NCBI GenBank assembly: GCA_004151065.3
Contig: NWUY0304542856.1
Coordinates: 1 to 36,344 of the forward strand
Length of the DNA: 36,344 nucleotides
Origin: Larix sibirica
Lineage: Eukaryota > Streptophyta > Pinopsida > Pinales > Pinaceae
Direction: 5' to 3'
Shown: positions 18,800 to 29,349 of the stretch, piece after piece
How positions within the stretch are numbered: position 1 is the stretch's first letter
How the letters are laid out: each line of letters starts with the position of its first letter
The notes under the pieces: model-generated
The model's database searches: none
The model's input: only the letters and a program-made list of their open reading frames with translations
Told to the model about the DNA's origin: nothing
Position numbers and translations under genes: made by a program

Positions 18800-20010
18800 G
18801 GGTTTATACAGGGTAAATGAGCACTTTTAGCCTCCTACAGGAATTCTTTATACCCTTATAAAGGAATTATTATTTATTACCCCCTATTATAGCTATTTAA
18901 TTACCTGTATGAGACCACGTGTTCTAGATACGAGTTATATATATGAGATAGAATTGGTTGGCATCGAGGGGACCACACTAACCACATATTTTATTGATCA
19001 ATTACTGATTATATATTGAAACCCTACCAACTATCAGTTGACCCTATTTAACCATTGCTAAACTATTTTATTAAATATTCTAACCATCTGTTCGGACTAT
19101 TGGTTTCTTTTTGGCTTGTGTGCTTATAACCTTGGTTCTGTCTCGTGTCTCTCCTCACCACCTTAGTTAGCATCATAATCTTTTGCTTAGCTACTCATTT
19201 TTAGTAACATTGCATAATAATTCTGCACTTTAGATTTACTTCTTAGGTTTATCTCTCCATCCATCCCTATTCCCTTCACTATATTGGTTTTTACCATTAG
19301 CAACATCATTGCCTTAATTTTCAATTTTTTTTTCCGTCAGAGTGTATGTGTTTTTGCATAGAGACCCTTAGGAGTCTTTATATTATTATAGCCACTGTAC
19401 TTTCTATAATAACTCTATTATACTTTTCAAATCCCCAGAACTTTAGGATTATTTTGTATAGTAACTTGTAGGTTACTCTAGCCTCCTCTTAGTTGCCTTA
19501 AATATTGTCCTTTAGCTCCATCTCCATTTGTACCCTTATAAGTATAAATCCAAAAAGGCATAAGTTTTGCTCCGCTCCATCAGTGAGTTCTTAACACCCA
19601 TGGCATTTTTTAGCCATGTGAAAGATCTGATTGGTGAACCCTCCATCCATATTCATTTCCATTCCTATTTGTTATCCATAGGGCTTAGGCTTCACCGATG
19701 CTATGTCACTTGGGGTGTCCACCTTGCACCCTCTCATTCGCCTCTATAGTGGTTACATATATAATAATAGATATATACTTGGTTTGTAGACGTCATATTA
19801 ATGAACAAAAAGAAAATAATCTTTTTTCACTATCCTAGTTAGTTACATATTCTAATATATCCTTAACTTAAATAGAAACATCATTGGTTATATTTTCCAT
19901 ACCTTTTTTCATAATATATATATCTTCAATAAAGTAAAGAAACGGATAAATGATTTATAAATAAAGAAATATATATTTCTAACATATAAAAAATTGAGAC
20001 TTTAAAAGCA
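18800..20010. other. AT-rich unassigned DNA
   Basis: There are no supported genes. The stretch is T-rich up to about 19550, and A/T-simple near 19790-19990. A 60-codon open frame (19567-19749) has no recognisable content. Confidence 0.4.
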
Positions 20011-20012
20011 TG

Positions 20013-20080
20013 TTTGAGCCTAATTGGTTAGGCCTCTATGTAATTACTACTAACTTGAAGTCAGGAGCCTGAAACCTTAC
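20013..20080 (+). other. tRNA-derived (SINE-head-like) promoter signature
   Basis: TGAGCCTAATTGGTTAG (about 20014-20030) resembles a tRNA D-arm/A-box. GAAGTCAGGAGCCTGAAACC (20057-20076) resembles the variable loop and B-box order of tRNA-derived sequences, at about the usual spacing. A full cloverleaf with a paired acceptor stem cannot be folded, so this is not a working tRNA. A decayed nuclear tRNA or tRNA-derived SINE head is possible, and chance similarity is not ruled out. Confidence 0.3.
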
Positions 20081-20129
20081 TATGCTTGAAGGCAAACCTT
20101 ATTTTTTTTATTGTTAATGCTTTGTGCCT

Positions 20130-20620
20130 TTTACGGTATTAGCATGAGGTTTTCCTCGGATATAAAGTCTTCAAGGGCTTTCAAATAAAGGAGCCCATGG
20201 TGTTTGCTGTAAAAAGTGCTTCAAAATATGTTTTGTGTGGCTGGCATGATAGATTGATCATATCAGCTCCTAATCTGCTTCTTTTTGGATTGAAGCTATT
20301 CTTACCGTGTATGGATACTCCTGTCATAGCTCATCCCACACTCTATTAGCCCATGCCTTGATCTAGATCAGGTAGTCACTTTGATTTTCCACTACTTTAT
20401 ATGTAATTCACCCCTATGTTTGATCCTCTCGTACCTCATTACTAATGGAAGGTCTTTTAGCTACTCACCCAACTTAAAAGGTACTTTATCTATTGGAGGT
20501 ACATAGGAGAATTAACCTTTTTGTCATGAACAATATCTAGATGCTTAGCAAACTAAACATCATCTATAATCCTATAAGGAGGACATAAACCCAAATGCTT
20601 TGAGGATACAGGCAGTGTTT
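20130..20620 (-). pseudogene. Decayed coding-like region, family unknown
   Basis: On the minus strand three linked stretches look like former coding sequence. Near 20580-20470 pieces such as FAKHLDIVHDKKVNSPMYLQ are read. Near 20490-20390 DKVPFKLGE, a stop, then LKDLPLVMRYERIKHRGELH follow. After a frameshift, the stretch near 20400-20110 reads IKAWANRVWDEL, QEYPYTVRIASIQKEAD and YHASHTKHILKHFLQQTPWA with isolated stops. The composition is protein-like over about 150 codons. I do not recognise it. A retroelement or other nuclear gene remnant is likely, in keeping with the gag-protease remnant at 8-10 kb. Confidence 0.45.
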
Positions 20621-21226
20621 TTATTACCGGAAGCACGCCTAAGAAAGACTGCAACAGATGGATGCATAATATAGCATTAACTATCTCTATTCTTTCTTTA
20701 TATATATGTAAGCATATCTAAGAATACTTTTGGACTATCTATTTATGCATGTATTAGAGTCTATTTATTTGGCTAACATTTGTAACAGGTACCTTCAACA
20801 GATCTTCAACCAAACCCTAAGCCAATTGACCTAGTGTCTGCTCAAAGTATCTGACTATCTCCTTTGTTCCTCCTTTTTCCTAGTCATCTCTTTTACTTTT
20901 TTTTATTATCCCAGGGAGACCCCCTTTACTTTCCTAGTATAAAGTGCATAGGGTCTCTAGCTGAGGTGACAGTGGCAATAAACCCTATTGTCGTTACCCA
21001 AGCCAGCACCTCGCCCTTTGTTTATTCTTCTTCGCTCCGCCCCTCATCTTAGAGGATTAGTTTCTTCTTGGGAAAGAAATAACCTTGATATGAGTGTTAT
21101 ATTATTTAGTCCCCCCTTCGCCTTGAGTTTGATATGGGACGGGACTATTCTCTACGAGCCTTCTTTCTTATTGTGGCTATGATTTATACCCCCCACCTGA
21201 TTCCTTAATATGCGAGGGCTCCGCTC

Positions 21227-21514
21227 CTAACTTTCGTGCCTTCTTTCTGATATTCTTTCGGATTCAGGCGTACAGTCAAAGGCGGAGGGACAATTCATAA
21301 ATAATCGAGCCAAATTAGAGTTCGAGCGGGCACCCAGATGGATAAATATGTCTATTACCCCCTTGCTCTCCCTTTGGTCAAGCAAGTCTTCCGTCCACAC
21401 ACCTATTTTGTCTTTCTCAAATACGCAGTTGGAAACGTTTTTCGGATCGACCGGAAACACCCTCAAAAGACCATACTCGCTGTTCCGTTCATAGACAAGA
21501 GGTTTTTCACTCAC
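21227..21514 (-). CDS. Weak hypothetical open frame (95 codons)
   Basis: The frame translates to a charged peptide with no recognised motif. It lies over one copy of the exact 32-bp repeat and next to a diverged repeat family, so it may be a by-product of repeat sequence. Confidence 0.12.
   Translation of the reverse strand: MSEKPLVYERNSEYGLLRVFPVDPKNVSNCVFEKDKIGVWTEDLLDQRESKGVIDIFIHLGARSNSNLARLFMNCPSAFDCTPESERISERRHES
21359..21390 (+). repeat. 32-bp dispersed repeat, copy B
   Basis: The segment is an exact reverse-complement match to 1991-2022. It contains CCCTTTGGTCAAGCAAG, a motif also seen twice near the start of the window. Confidence 0.9.
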
Positions 21515-21549
21515 CTCCCCCCCAGCCTCGTTATGCTGCTACCTGCCTG

Positions 21550-22690
21550 ATTGGATGGAAAAACCTGAAATACATTAATGAATCAATTTGACTATTGAAA
21601 ATTGCGAGTTCGAAACCCCGGTGGATCCATATGCTTCGGACCCCCCGCAACCCAGGGTTTCATATATTTCAAATTGCGTTTTATATTATAAGCTTTTTCG
21701 GATCGACCCAGTCTGCCAACCCCAATGGCCAATGGATGGAAGGAATAACCTGAAATACACTTATTCATCGATTTAGCTATTAGAAAATGCGGTTTCTTTA
21801 CCTCAATGGGGAATATGCTTCGGACCCCAAATAAAAAAGGGTTTGCTTTATTAAACGCGTGTTTGAGGCACGGAGTGAAGTTCAAACCTTTTACTTTTGG
21901 ATTAAAGCGCCCAGGCCGAAGGCTATGGGAATTATTAAAAGAAGCGAGTTTCTTAGAGGCGCGGAGCGAATTCTCGACCCGGATGCATCATATGACTTGG
22001 ACCCCCCACAACCAAGAGGTTTATATAGTGAAAATCGCATCTAATAAGGAGCGAAGCCGCTTGTCCTTCCGAGGGCAAGGAATTTAGAATTGACGGACCA
22101 ACTGGCATTGCTTTTAGATCTTGCTTTAGGGCATTACATGGCTGGTCATCTTACTTCTTGATTGATCAGACGAGGATACCTTTTGGATTGGTCCCGGGAG
22201 GCCGTTGGACGAAGGGAGAGGTTTTAATGCCTTTTTACCTAACCCTATCCTCCTGACTAGACCGCTCCGAAACCGGAATCATTTTATGGACTCTTCTTGT
22301 GATGTGAGACCCTCACCGGTTGGTTTATATAGATACTTTATATATTTATTTATTGATTCAACCCTTGCCTTAAGCTTTATATGCATTCTATCGGGATCTT
22401 CTTTATGAACTTCTTTTTTGCATTAGCGTCTTCGGACAACGAAGAATAGAAGGAAGGTTCAGTGCTTTCTTCTCATCCTCAAACAACTTCATAACATACC
22501 CTGATTGGACGGGGATGGGGATTTATGTATTGAGAGATAACCTGGTTCAGCTTACATGAAATCAGCGAGTTGTATAAATAAAAATTATTGTTCTCAACCC
22601 CCATGAACAAATCTCTTGGACCCCCAACAATCAAGGGTTTGCTTCAGGAAAAAACGCATTGAATTAGAAGATTTTTAGGATCGACCGGAC
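21550..22690 (+). repeat. Diverged repeat family with TTCGGACCCC core, about four copies
   Basis: The unit contains GGATGGAA-AA-CCTGAAATACA, TCATCGATTT-GCTATT-AAAA, TGCG-GTT, CCATATGCTTCGGACCCC, a CAACC-A-GGGTTT part, and AAATTGCGTT. Copies begin near 21552, 21735, 21955 (partial) and 22510. TTTTTCGGATCGACC flanks copies at about 21435, 21692 and (as TTTAGGATCGACC) 22673. Identity is only moderate, so this is an old, partly tandem expansion. It contains several short open frames (21588-21776, 21592-21885, 21806-22087) that I regard as by-products. Confidence 0.7.
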
Positions 22691-22694
22691 ACTC

Positions 22695-22925
22695 CGTGCC
22701 TTTATTACTCCCTTCACCTTAAGAGATGGAGGAGTACTGACTGCCCTAACCCATTTCATGAAGCCAGGAATACCTTGTAGGGGAAGCATCCTATTCACCC
22801 TTTCTCTACTGAACCTTTACTTACTACTCCCTTCACCCAACCTTTATTTATTAAGGGAGTGCTGCCTGCCCAAAACCCATTGCTTCAACCAGGAATGCCA
22901 TGTAGGTCGGCACTAGGATATTTAC
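22695..22925 (+). repeat. Diverged tandem repeat, unit about 130 bp
   Basis: Two copies share TTACT-CCCTTCACC, a GGAGT(A/G)CTG-CTGCC block, AACCCATT-C, CA(A/G)CCAGGAAT(A/G)CC and TGTAGG. Copy 1 runs about 22698-22780 and copy 2 about 22825-22910. Further CCCTT-A and GGGGAGCAT words follow to about 22985. Confidence 0.65.
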
Positions 22926-22989
22926 ACTTGACTTTTCCCTTAATAAGTATTTCCCTTTAGGGGGAGCATTCACTTTAAGTCTTCCCGAT

Positions 22990-24725
22990 AGGAGCCACCT
23001 TAAGTATTGAAATTATCATCTCGATAGGGTGAGGCACTTCTTACCAGAAGAAAGTAGGCAGACCAGACCTGGAAAGAAGAGGCGCAAAGCGGAAGAAAGA
23101 ATAAGATTTCGTAGGCAGGAAGAGGGAGATATTAGAGGGAGGCACGGAGTGGTTCAGAGCCTACAGAATTATTGTCAGTTGGACAGCTCTGTTGGTGGGA
23201 TCGATCGTAATATAGGAACTACCCTATAACTCAGCCAGAACTGATGAGAGGCTGGATGAGGATTCAACGAGGAGCGTAGCTCAACTGCGACTGTCCCTCT
23301 TGGGGGAGGGGCTTAAAATGCCAGCGCGTATAAACTACAGCGGGTACCCTTTGTTGGTAACCCGACGAGACGATCTCATTAATTTGAGCCAACAGTTTTC
23401 GCCTGCGGTCGTGGCGTGGTTCTATCCATGCCAATTTATTATAGTTCCTCCTCTTCAGTGGTCTTGGCCTGTGCAGCTGCGGTGGTTTGCCTAACTTTAT
23501 TCGCCCCTGTATCCCTAGCTATTATGGGTAAACTGACCACGGTTACCTTCCATTTATTGTATCCAATAGCCCCGGGGGAAGGAACTCCATGCACTCCTCC
23601 TATTCAAGGGATATAATCTTCTTTGTATTGCTCTTATATTTCTGTTGTGCTTCTTTGGCCCAACCCTTCAGATAACGCCTTACTATTTTATTGATAAAAC
23701 GGATTATAGCTAATAAACCTCACTAATGACCACCATGACTCCAGGTAGTCTCTTACTCATATATAATAGTGTTGGTCCACTGCGCACTGACACTCATCAT
23801 TGTACGTAATTAGCAGCAGCGCAGGAATCCTCTGCGTCTTCGTGATTGCCATCATCCTCCTGTGTTATTTTTGGCATAGGTTGAGATCCCTATATGACGT
23901 GAGAGGATTCAATAGGGGCCGTCCCTTCTTTTTATCGCAGCTGACCCAATGTTCTAGTTCGGTAGTAGCAGGTGTAGGGATAAAAAAAATTATTAATCAG
24001 CAGGGGGCTACCGGATGATACTTAAAACTTCCTGACCTTAATATATTGACCTTGCTCCTTTACTTTTACTTAACACAATTTGATCCGATAAGCCCAGGGA
24101 TTGGGTGTGTTTGTTTGCTGTGTGTAGTTTATTTTGGTGATTCCCCCCGTTTCTTTGGACAGGGTCATCATGTATGAACCACTCGTTCGAGAGCGTTCTC
24201 CCACAGCTGCTTGATAGGGATGATTTCAGGTAGGTGTCCCAATGTAGTTTGATCTAGTTCAGGCAGGGATATCACCAATGGGATGGGAAGGAAACATAAA
24301 TTAATGGGTCAAGCTATAGGGTCGTTTAAGTCACTATTTTATTCCCTTCCTTTAATCGCTCACAGCCCTGAGAGAAATAGGAAAAAGGGAAAAAATATAT
24401 GCATATTACATTCTGTGTCTGTGCCTCCATCATTAAATGCGTAATTACATATATAATAGCATTTTCGAAGGATAATTCAGTGTCTTGTCTAGCTTTGCTT
24501 TCAACCTTATTAGAAAACCGAATATAGTGATATGACACGTATTTAATTCATTATTGGAAGATCCCCCGCTCAGAAGGTGCGCTCCCTCATAGAGGAAGCA
24601 TAATTACGTGTCTCATTTAGTTAAAACAAAACCCTACAGTGAGTGGGTCGGTCTCCCAAATAGACTGCTAGGGTTCCACCGGGCAAACCTTGCTTTCCTT
24701 TTATCCCGCCCGGTCTCGGTCTTTA
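22990..24725. other. Unassigned intergenic DNA with small open frames
   Basis: Short plus-strand frames at 23029-23229 (basic, Arg/Glu-rich), 23416-23616 (hydrophobic, Ser/Val/Ala-rich) and 23800-24018 (one clear hydrophobic segment, ILCVFVIAIILLCYFW) have no recognised family. The stretch is richer in G and C than the AT-rich parts of the window. I see no RNA gene here. Confidence 0.4.
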
Positions 24726-24779
24726 CTCAAAACGAACCCTAGCTATATGCTTAACACTTGCAAGTCGAACGTGGCTTCC
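24726..24779 (+). pseudogene. rrn18: Fragment of mitochondrial small-subunit rRNA 5' end
   Basis: CTAGCTATATGCTTAACAC at 24740-24758, then TTGCAAGTCGAACGT, matches the near-universal 5' region of 16S-type rRNA, where the usual sequence has ATGCAAGTCGAACG. The CTAGCTATATGCTT form is that of plant mitochondrial rrn18 rather than plastid 16S. Similarity begins around CTCA at 24726 and fades after GTGGCTTCC at 24779. Only about 50 bases of a roughly 1.9-kb gene are present, with several mismatches, so it is a non-functional fragment. It is the best evidence that the window has mitochondrial ancestry. Confidence 0.85.
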
Positions 24780-25186
24780 ATATTTATATATCATTTTTTT
24801 ACTTATGAATGAATGGTATTATTCTATCTTTCCTTTCACCTTTGGGAATAGCCCTGCATCTTTCCTGAACTGTACCAAACTGACTGATCCCACCGATGCT
24901 AGTAGCTTATTTATGAGCTTAGTCACTTATTTCTTAGCTTTTTGATTAACTGATTAGTGAGGATAGCTACTATAACACTCCATCAGTTATACAGAAGCTA
25001 GACAGAATCGTTATAACCCTCCATTGCCCTCCGCTGGCTTTTTACAACCCTGCCTGCCTACCTGGCTTTACCCAACCTTACCTTACAACAACGCATAATA
25101 AACTACCAAGCACAGGAAAAGCACTTTACTTTCCCATTTTACTATTGGTTTGTGGCCAAATTAATGAATAGCTAAAATAGCTTTCC

Positions 25187-25293
25187 CCCCAAAGGCCTGT
25201 AGTATGTGGACCAATTACTATTCCAGGATGAAAGCTTTCGTTTTCTCTCTCTGTCTTTCCCCAAAGGCCTGTAGTATGTGGACCAATTACTAT
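25187..25293 (+). repeat. 72-bp tandem repeat
   Basis: A 35-base segment starting CCCCAAAGGCCTGTAGTATG lies at 25187-25221 and is identical at 25259-25293. Both copies are preceded by a C/T-rich CTTTCC stretch. The interval holds T/C-rich sequence. The duplication is recent. Confidence 0.95.
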
Positions 25294-27690
25294 GTCCGCC
25301 TGGACGCGTACCTAAATGTTCGGCTGACTTCGTCCCACCAAACCACCCCTTTTAGAAACCCTAGTTATATATACTTACTTTTCGGTTAGGAACTAGATAC
25401 ATAGATAGATTTATTATTGAACTCACCATTAGTACCATTCGTAAGTAAAAAAACAACCAAATAACACGCTGATAAGTAAAAATGGGTCTTCTACTTTTAA
25501 AGGGTTCAGGTGGCCCGCGTTCAAATTGACTTTTACGCGGTTTATCACTCCGTGCCGCCGGTATGCTCCTTGAAACAGCCGGGATGGAGATGCTCTTTGA
25601 ACCGGCCAGCGTATAACGGGCGGGGTCAGAAATGAAACTAATGCTTTTACCAGCGGAAGTAGGCAGTAGCGGCAAGTGAGAGCACTGAGCGGTAAGGCGG
25701 TAAGTAAGTACTGGGACACCATTCAGTTGTGCCTTAGACAGTAATTTCTTTCTATTGCCTACCCTCATTTTACCTACCCTCCATACATCGCTAGATAAAC
25801 AGAATCATTACATTGATTTCAACTTTTACTATCCTCTATTAGAAGTGACAGATCTTTCACCCTCTCTCAGAAGGAATACTTTGGACCTTCACCTGCCTAG
25901 AACTACTGGGCACCTTTTCAGTTTATATGCTGAAACAAATTAATAAACAAAAATTACTCTCTACCAATGAACGAGGGTGGGTGGGCCATCAATCGATCTA
26001 TCGTCTCATTCGTGGGTGAGCACAGGACGTCATCAGCCATCGGGTTCAGAGCTACTCATTACGGGCAGGTTCCAAGCTAAGGACTTCTCTGCTAATTAGT
26101 TAAGTACTTATGAGCTAATGATGGGTCAAGAGCTTTTTACGGGTTCATATATAATCAGGTTGTTACCTAACTACTAATAAAATTACCCATTGCCCAAACT
26201 ACTACCATTACCCAAGTTATAAGGGTGTCAGCAAACTATAAGGGCGTCAGAAGGATAGATTCTTTTTACTCATCTTGTGGATCCATATCTCGCTACCCCG
26301 CCAAGGAAGGGAAGGCAAGGACAGCATTAATACTACTACCTTTGAAGGGCAGCACTAGGAGTATTTATAATACTTATATTTATAGTTGTTATACCCCTAT
26401 TGGAGAACCACCGTCTAGGAGTATACTCTAGGGCAACTCGCCTTGAGGATTATATGGGACGGTACTTTTTTGATTTCTTATGGCTATTATTTTTTTTACC
26501 TGCAAAACCGGGTGCAAGTGAAACCCTGCCTCCTAATAATCATAAGGAGAACCGGCACATGTGCTTCCCTAATTGGAAATGTTACTCTCTGTGCTTAGCG
26601 TTTCTTTATTCGGGACTCTTATATGTAGTGCGAGCTAAAACAGACCTCTTGTCTTGAGAAACAATTACTCTTATTGGCTAATGCTCCCACCATCATACAT
26701 ATGATAGGTTGTCGGAGCATGCCCCTCCTTACAGAAAGAGAGACCCTTGTTTCACTAGAGTGGGGGGATTTCCATGCATGGAGTAAGGCCTTAGATAGAC
26801 TGCCTTTCCATACTTGTTTGCCTGGGCCAACAAACAAAGGTGCATAACCTCGCTGTCGATCTCTGAAACATAACAAGATTGGACTACTGCTTATAAACAA
26901 ACTTATATATGCTGATAATATTTATATAAATGTTTTTAGTTCAACTACTTACTAGCAGCCTTAGAAGAAGAGTAAGTCCCATGGCGGTAGCAATAAGCCG
27001 TTCCAGACTCTCTTAGTCGTCCATGCACTTATTTATTATTTCCATGGAGTTACTTAGAGTTCTAGCCTATTGTAGGACTGGACTAGCTTCGGGCCCTATG
27101 AATAACAGCTGGACTGTATGAGGGCATCCCGATAGAAACTTTCTTTAATGGAATTCTCAGTACTATAAATCATAAAATACTTTTTTATTTACCCGATGAT
27201 AGTATTCCTTATTCCTTTTTTATCAAAACGAGTTTTTTATGAGAAAAAACTGGTGAATGAAACTAAACTCCTATGTTTACCGTGATTTTCCATCTGAAAG
27301 AGAATCAGATTTTAGACAAATGAAATGAAGTTCAACTTATCTATGTAAGTATTCATATATGAACCAAACCTAATTAGAATAATACGAGCCTCGTCCTGAC
27401 AAGAAAGAAACACCCATAAGGAGGAAGCCACTTGTATATATGCTCCGCTTGCCCGAACCCGCAGCAGCCTTATCACATTCCGCACTGGATGGAGGGAGGA
27501 TAGCTCAGGAGCCCACAGCTTGGGGAGCTCACAATTATAGATAGAGAGTTAATTTGTGTTGTTCATACGGACAAGCCTTGAAAACAACGAAGAGATTTCA
27601 ACTTTGGCTCCATGCAGATGCAGCCAAAGCAAACTACTACTAAAAGAGGGAATCCTGCTCCCTATGGAAACATCTGGAAATGGCCAAGCT
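25294..27690. other. Unassigned DNA with minor repeats
   Basis: TATAAGGG(T/C)GTCAG is repeated at 26218 and 26237. ATGCTC-TTGAA-C-GCC is repeated at 25563 and 25590. The open frames here (such as 25361-25768 on the minus strand, 135 codons, and 26400-26657 on the plus strand) have no recognised product and overlap frames on other phases, so I do not call them genes. No RNA gene is seen. Confidence 0.4.
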
Positions 27691-27699
27691 CAGAACAAA

Positions 27700-27960
27700 G
27701 AAAATCCATTAGCTAATTATTAGAACTCGTTGGACTGAAGTTGAACTATTGGGACGTAAGTGAAACTACTAGTTGGAAATAGTTGTTGTTAGAACTACAG
27801 CTTATGAACTCATTGCAACTGGACTCAAAGTTGAACAACTAGCGATACTAAAGATAAAAACAAGTTGGACTACGGCTAACAACTATTAATTAGTTTTATT
27901 GAACTACTTTTATATATACATTATATATATTTATTGGGACTACAGAGATTTCAATCCATA
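27700..27960 (+). repeat. Degenerate GTTGGACT / GTTGAACTA low-complexity stretch
   Basis: Words such as GTTGGACT, AAGTTGAACTA, GAACTAC and TTGGGAC recur about every 15-40 bases. One frame reads RTTAYELIATGLKVEQ. It may be a far-diverged member of the Gly/Thr/Tyr-coded family at 1.3, 2.5, 7.5 and 14.3 kb, but the link is weak. Confidence 0.45.
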
Positions 27961-28115
27961 TAGAGAGTCAGGCTTAGCGTCAGCTAATTAGTCTAAATAA
28001 GTTATATAAAATGGAAATATATTTATTTCACTATGCTTAGTTCAGCTAAGAGAAACAAATTGAACTACTCAATGGACTAAGGCAAGTGTAAGGCTATAGT
28101 AACCGGGGGAAGGAA

Positions 28116-28346
28116 GTGGCAAGCAAGGTCGAGTCGAATAAGCCTAATGGAGAGGTAGGTCTCAAGGGAGTGGAAGTCAGAAGGTTGAAGCAGAAGCAGA
28201 AGGAGAAAGGGAATGAAAGGGCAGGCGGCGAGCTTGCTGGCTGGAAGTTGAAGCGCTACCGTACCACCTTATGGACTGACCTTATTCAATCCCAACTTAG
28301 AGTTATAAAACAGACTGCCGCCGGACTCATCCAACTTGTCCAATAA
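28116..28346 (+). CDS. Weak hypothetical open frame (76 codons)
   Basis: The frame opens with a non-ATG codon (GTG). It is Lys/Glu-rich in its first half (RRLKQKQKEKGNERAGGEL) and would form a short charged helix. No family is recognised, and it is probably chance. Confidence 0.12.
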   Translation: MASKVESNKPNGEVGLKGVEVRRLKQKQKEKGNERAGGELAGWKLKRYRTTLWTDLIQSQLRVIKQTAAGLIQLVQ

Positions 28347-28349
28347 AGG

Positions 28350-29340
28350 CTGGCAAGATCGATCACCATATGGGGATGGATATAACTTGCAGGGTGGCCT
28401 GTGAATTAAGGTAGAGATAAAGCTAGGAAGGAGGGTAAGTCCGGTGGGGGGTGGTCATTCTTATCAGACCAGCACTACCTAAGGCAAGCACCGGGTTGTT
28501 CAGAATAAGTCTGCGGTTTTCAGGGAAAGTCCTCAACGCCGTACACACTTCGTTCTCCGGCAAGATCCACCACTTCGTAGCGGTCGTCGTTATCAGGGAA
28601 GCCGTCAGTAAGGCAAACGCTAAGGTAAGCTCCAACTATTCTTATTATATAAGCTAATATGATAGGCTGTGATGTTGGGAATGGGATTATATGGTGTGAC
28701 TCACTCAATTATGTGATGATGGGCTGAGATGATGGGATGAAGGAGCTGATGTCAACAAGAGAAGGCTCGCTGGGATCAAGGTATGGATGAACCAGCACGA
28801 GGATGAGATGTATGATGTATAAAATGTAATGTGACGAACTATGACACGACACTGGGTGCGGAAGCCAAATGACAACGAGACACAATGCTCACCTCCAGTT
28901 CTAACAACCAGTAGTTACCAACAGCGAGCAGTGAAATATAAAGTAAACAGCGCACGTATTAACAACATGGCTTCCCAACAGCACAAAGATATTAATATAA
29001 CTGAAAACCTGCCAACTTTTATCGGACCTTGAAAGCTAAAGAACGAAAATAAACCACTTCCCGCGTTCCCTGCCTTCGAATAAATGGGTATTATATACTT
29101 GCTTTCTTTACCATTATATAATAATATTATGTATGAATGTACATTATTAAGTATAAGATAAATATAATTAAAAAGCTACAAACGAAGACCGAAAGAGTCT
29201 ATTTTTTTCCCTTAATTTATATGATTGGATGGGGATAAACCAGATGGGATCTAATGGTTGGTTATTGAGCTGGTTAAAGAAGGGTACGTTATCCAGGTAA
29301 TGATGGGAACGTGCTTGCTATTGGCAGATTATTTGATTTG
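28350..29340. other. Unassigned DNA
   Basis: At 28451-28657 a plus-strand frame and two minus-strand frames overlap, which argues against any being real. A TTAAGTATAAGATAAATATAA stretch near 29148 loosely resembles A/T-rich plant mitochondrial promoter cores, but nothing downstream supports a transcript. Confidence 0.35.
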
Positions 29341-29349
29341 TAACTCGCT

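Noticed and set aside
21595-21625. tRNA 3' half suggested by GAGTTCGAAACCCC
   Set aside because: The word belongs to a copy of the TTCGGACCCC repeat family, and no cloverleaf forms upstream.
25361-25768. 135-codon minus-strand open frame
   Set aside because: A second minus-strand frame of 97 codons overlaps it in another phase. It includes a small local repeat at 25563/25590, and no protein-like motif is visible.
29140-29175. Mitochondrial promoter-like AAGTATAAGATAAATATAA
   Set aside because: The A/T-rich context gives such words often, and no gene follows.
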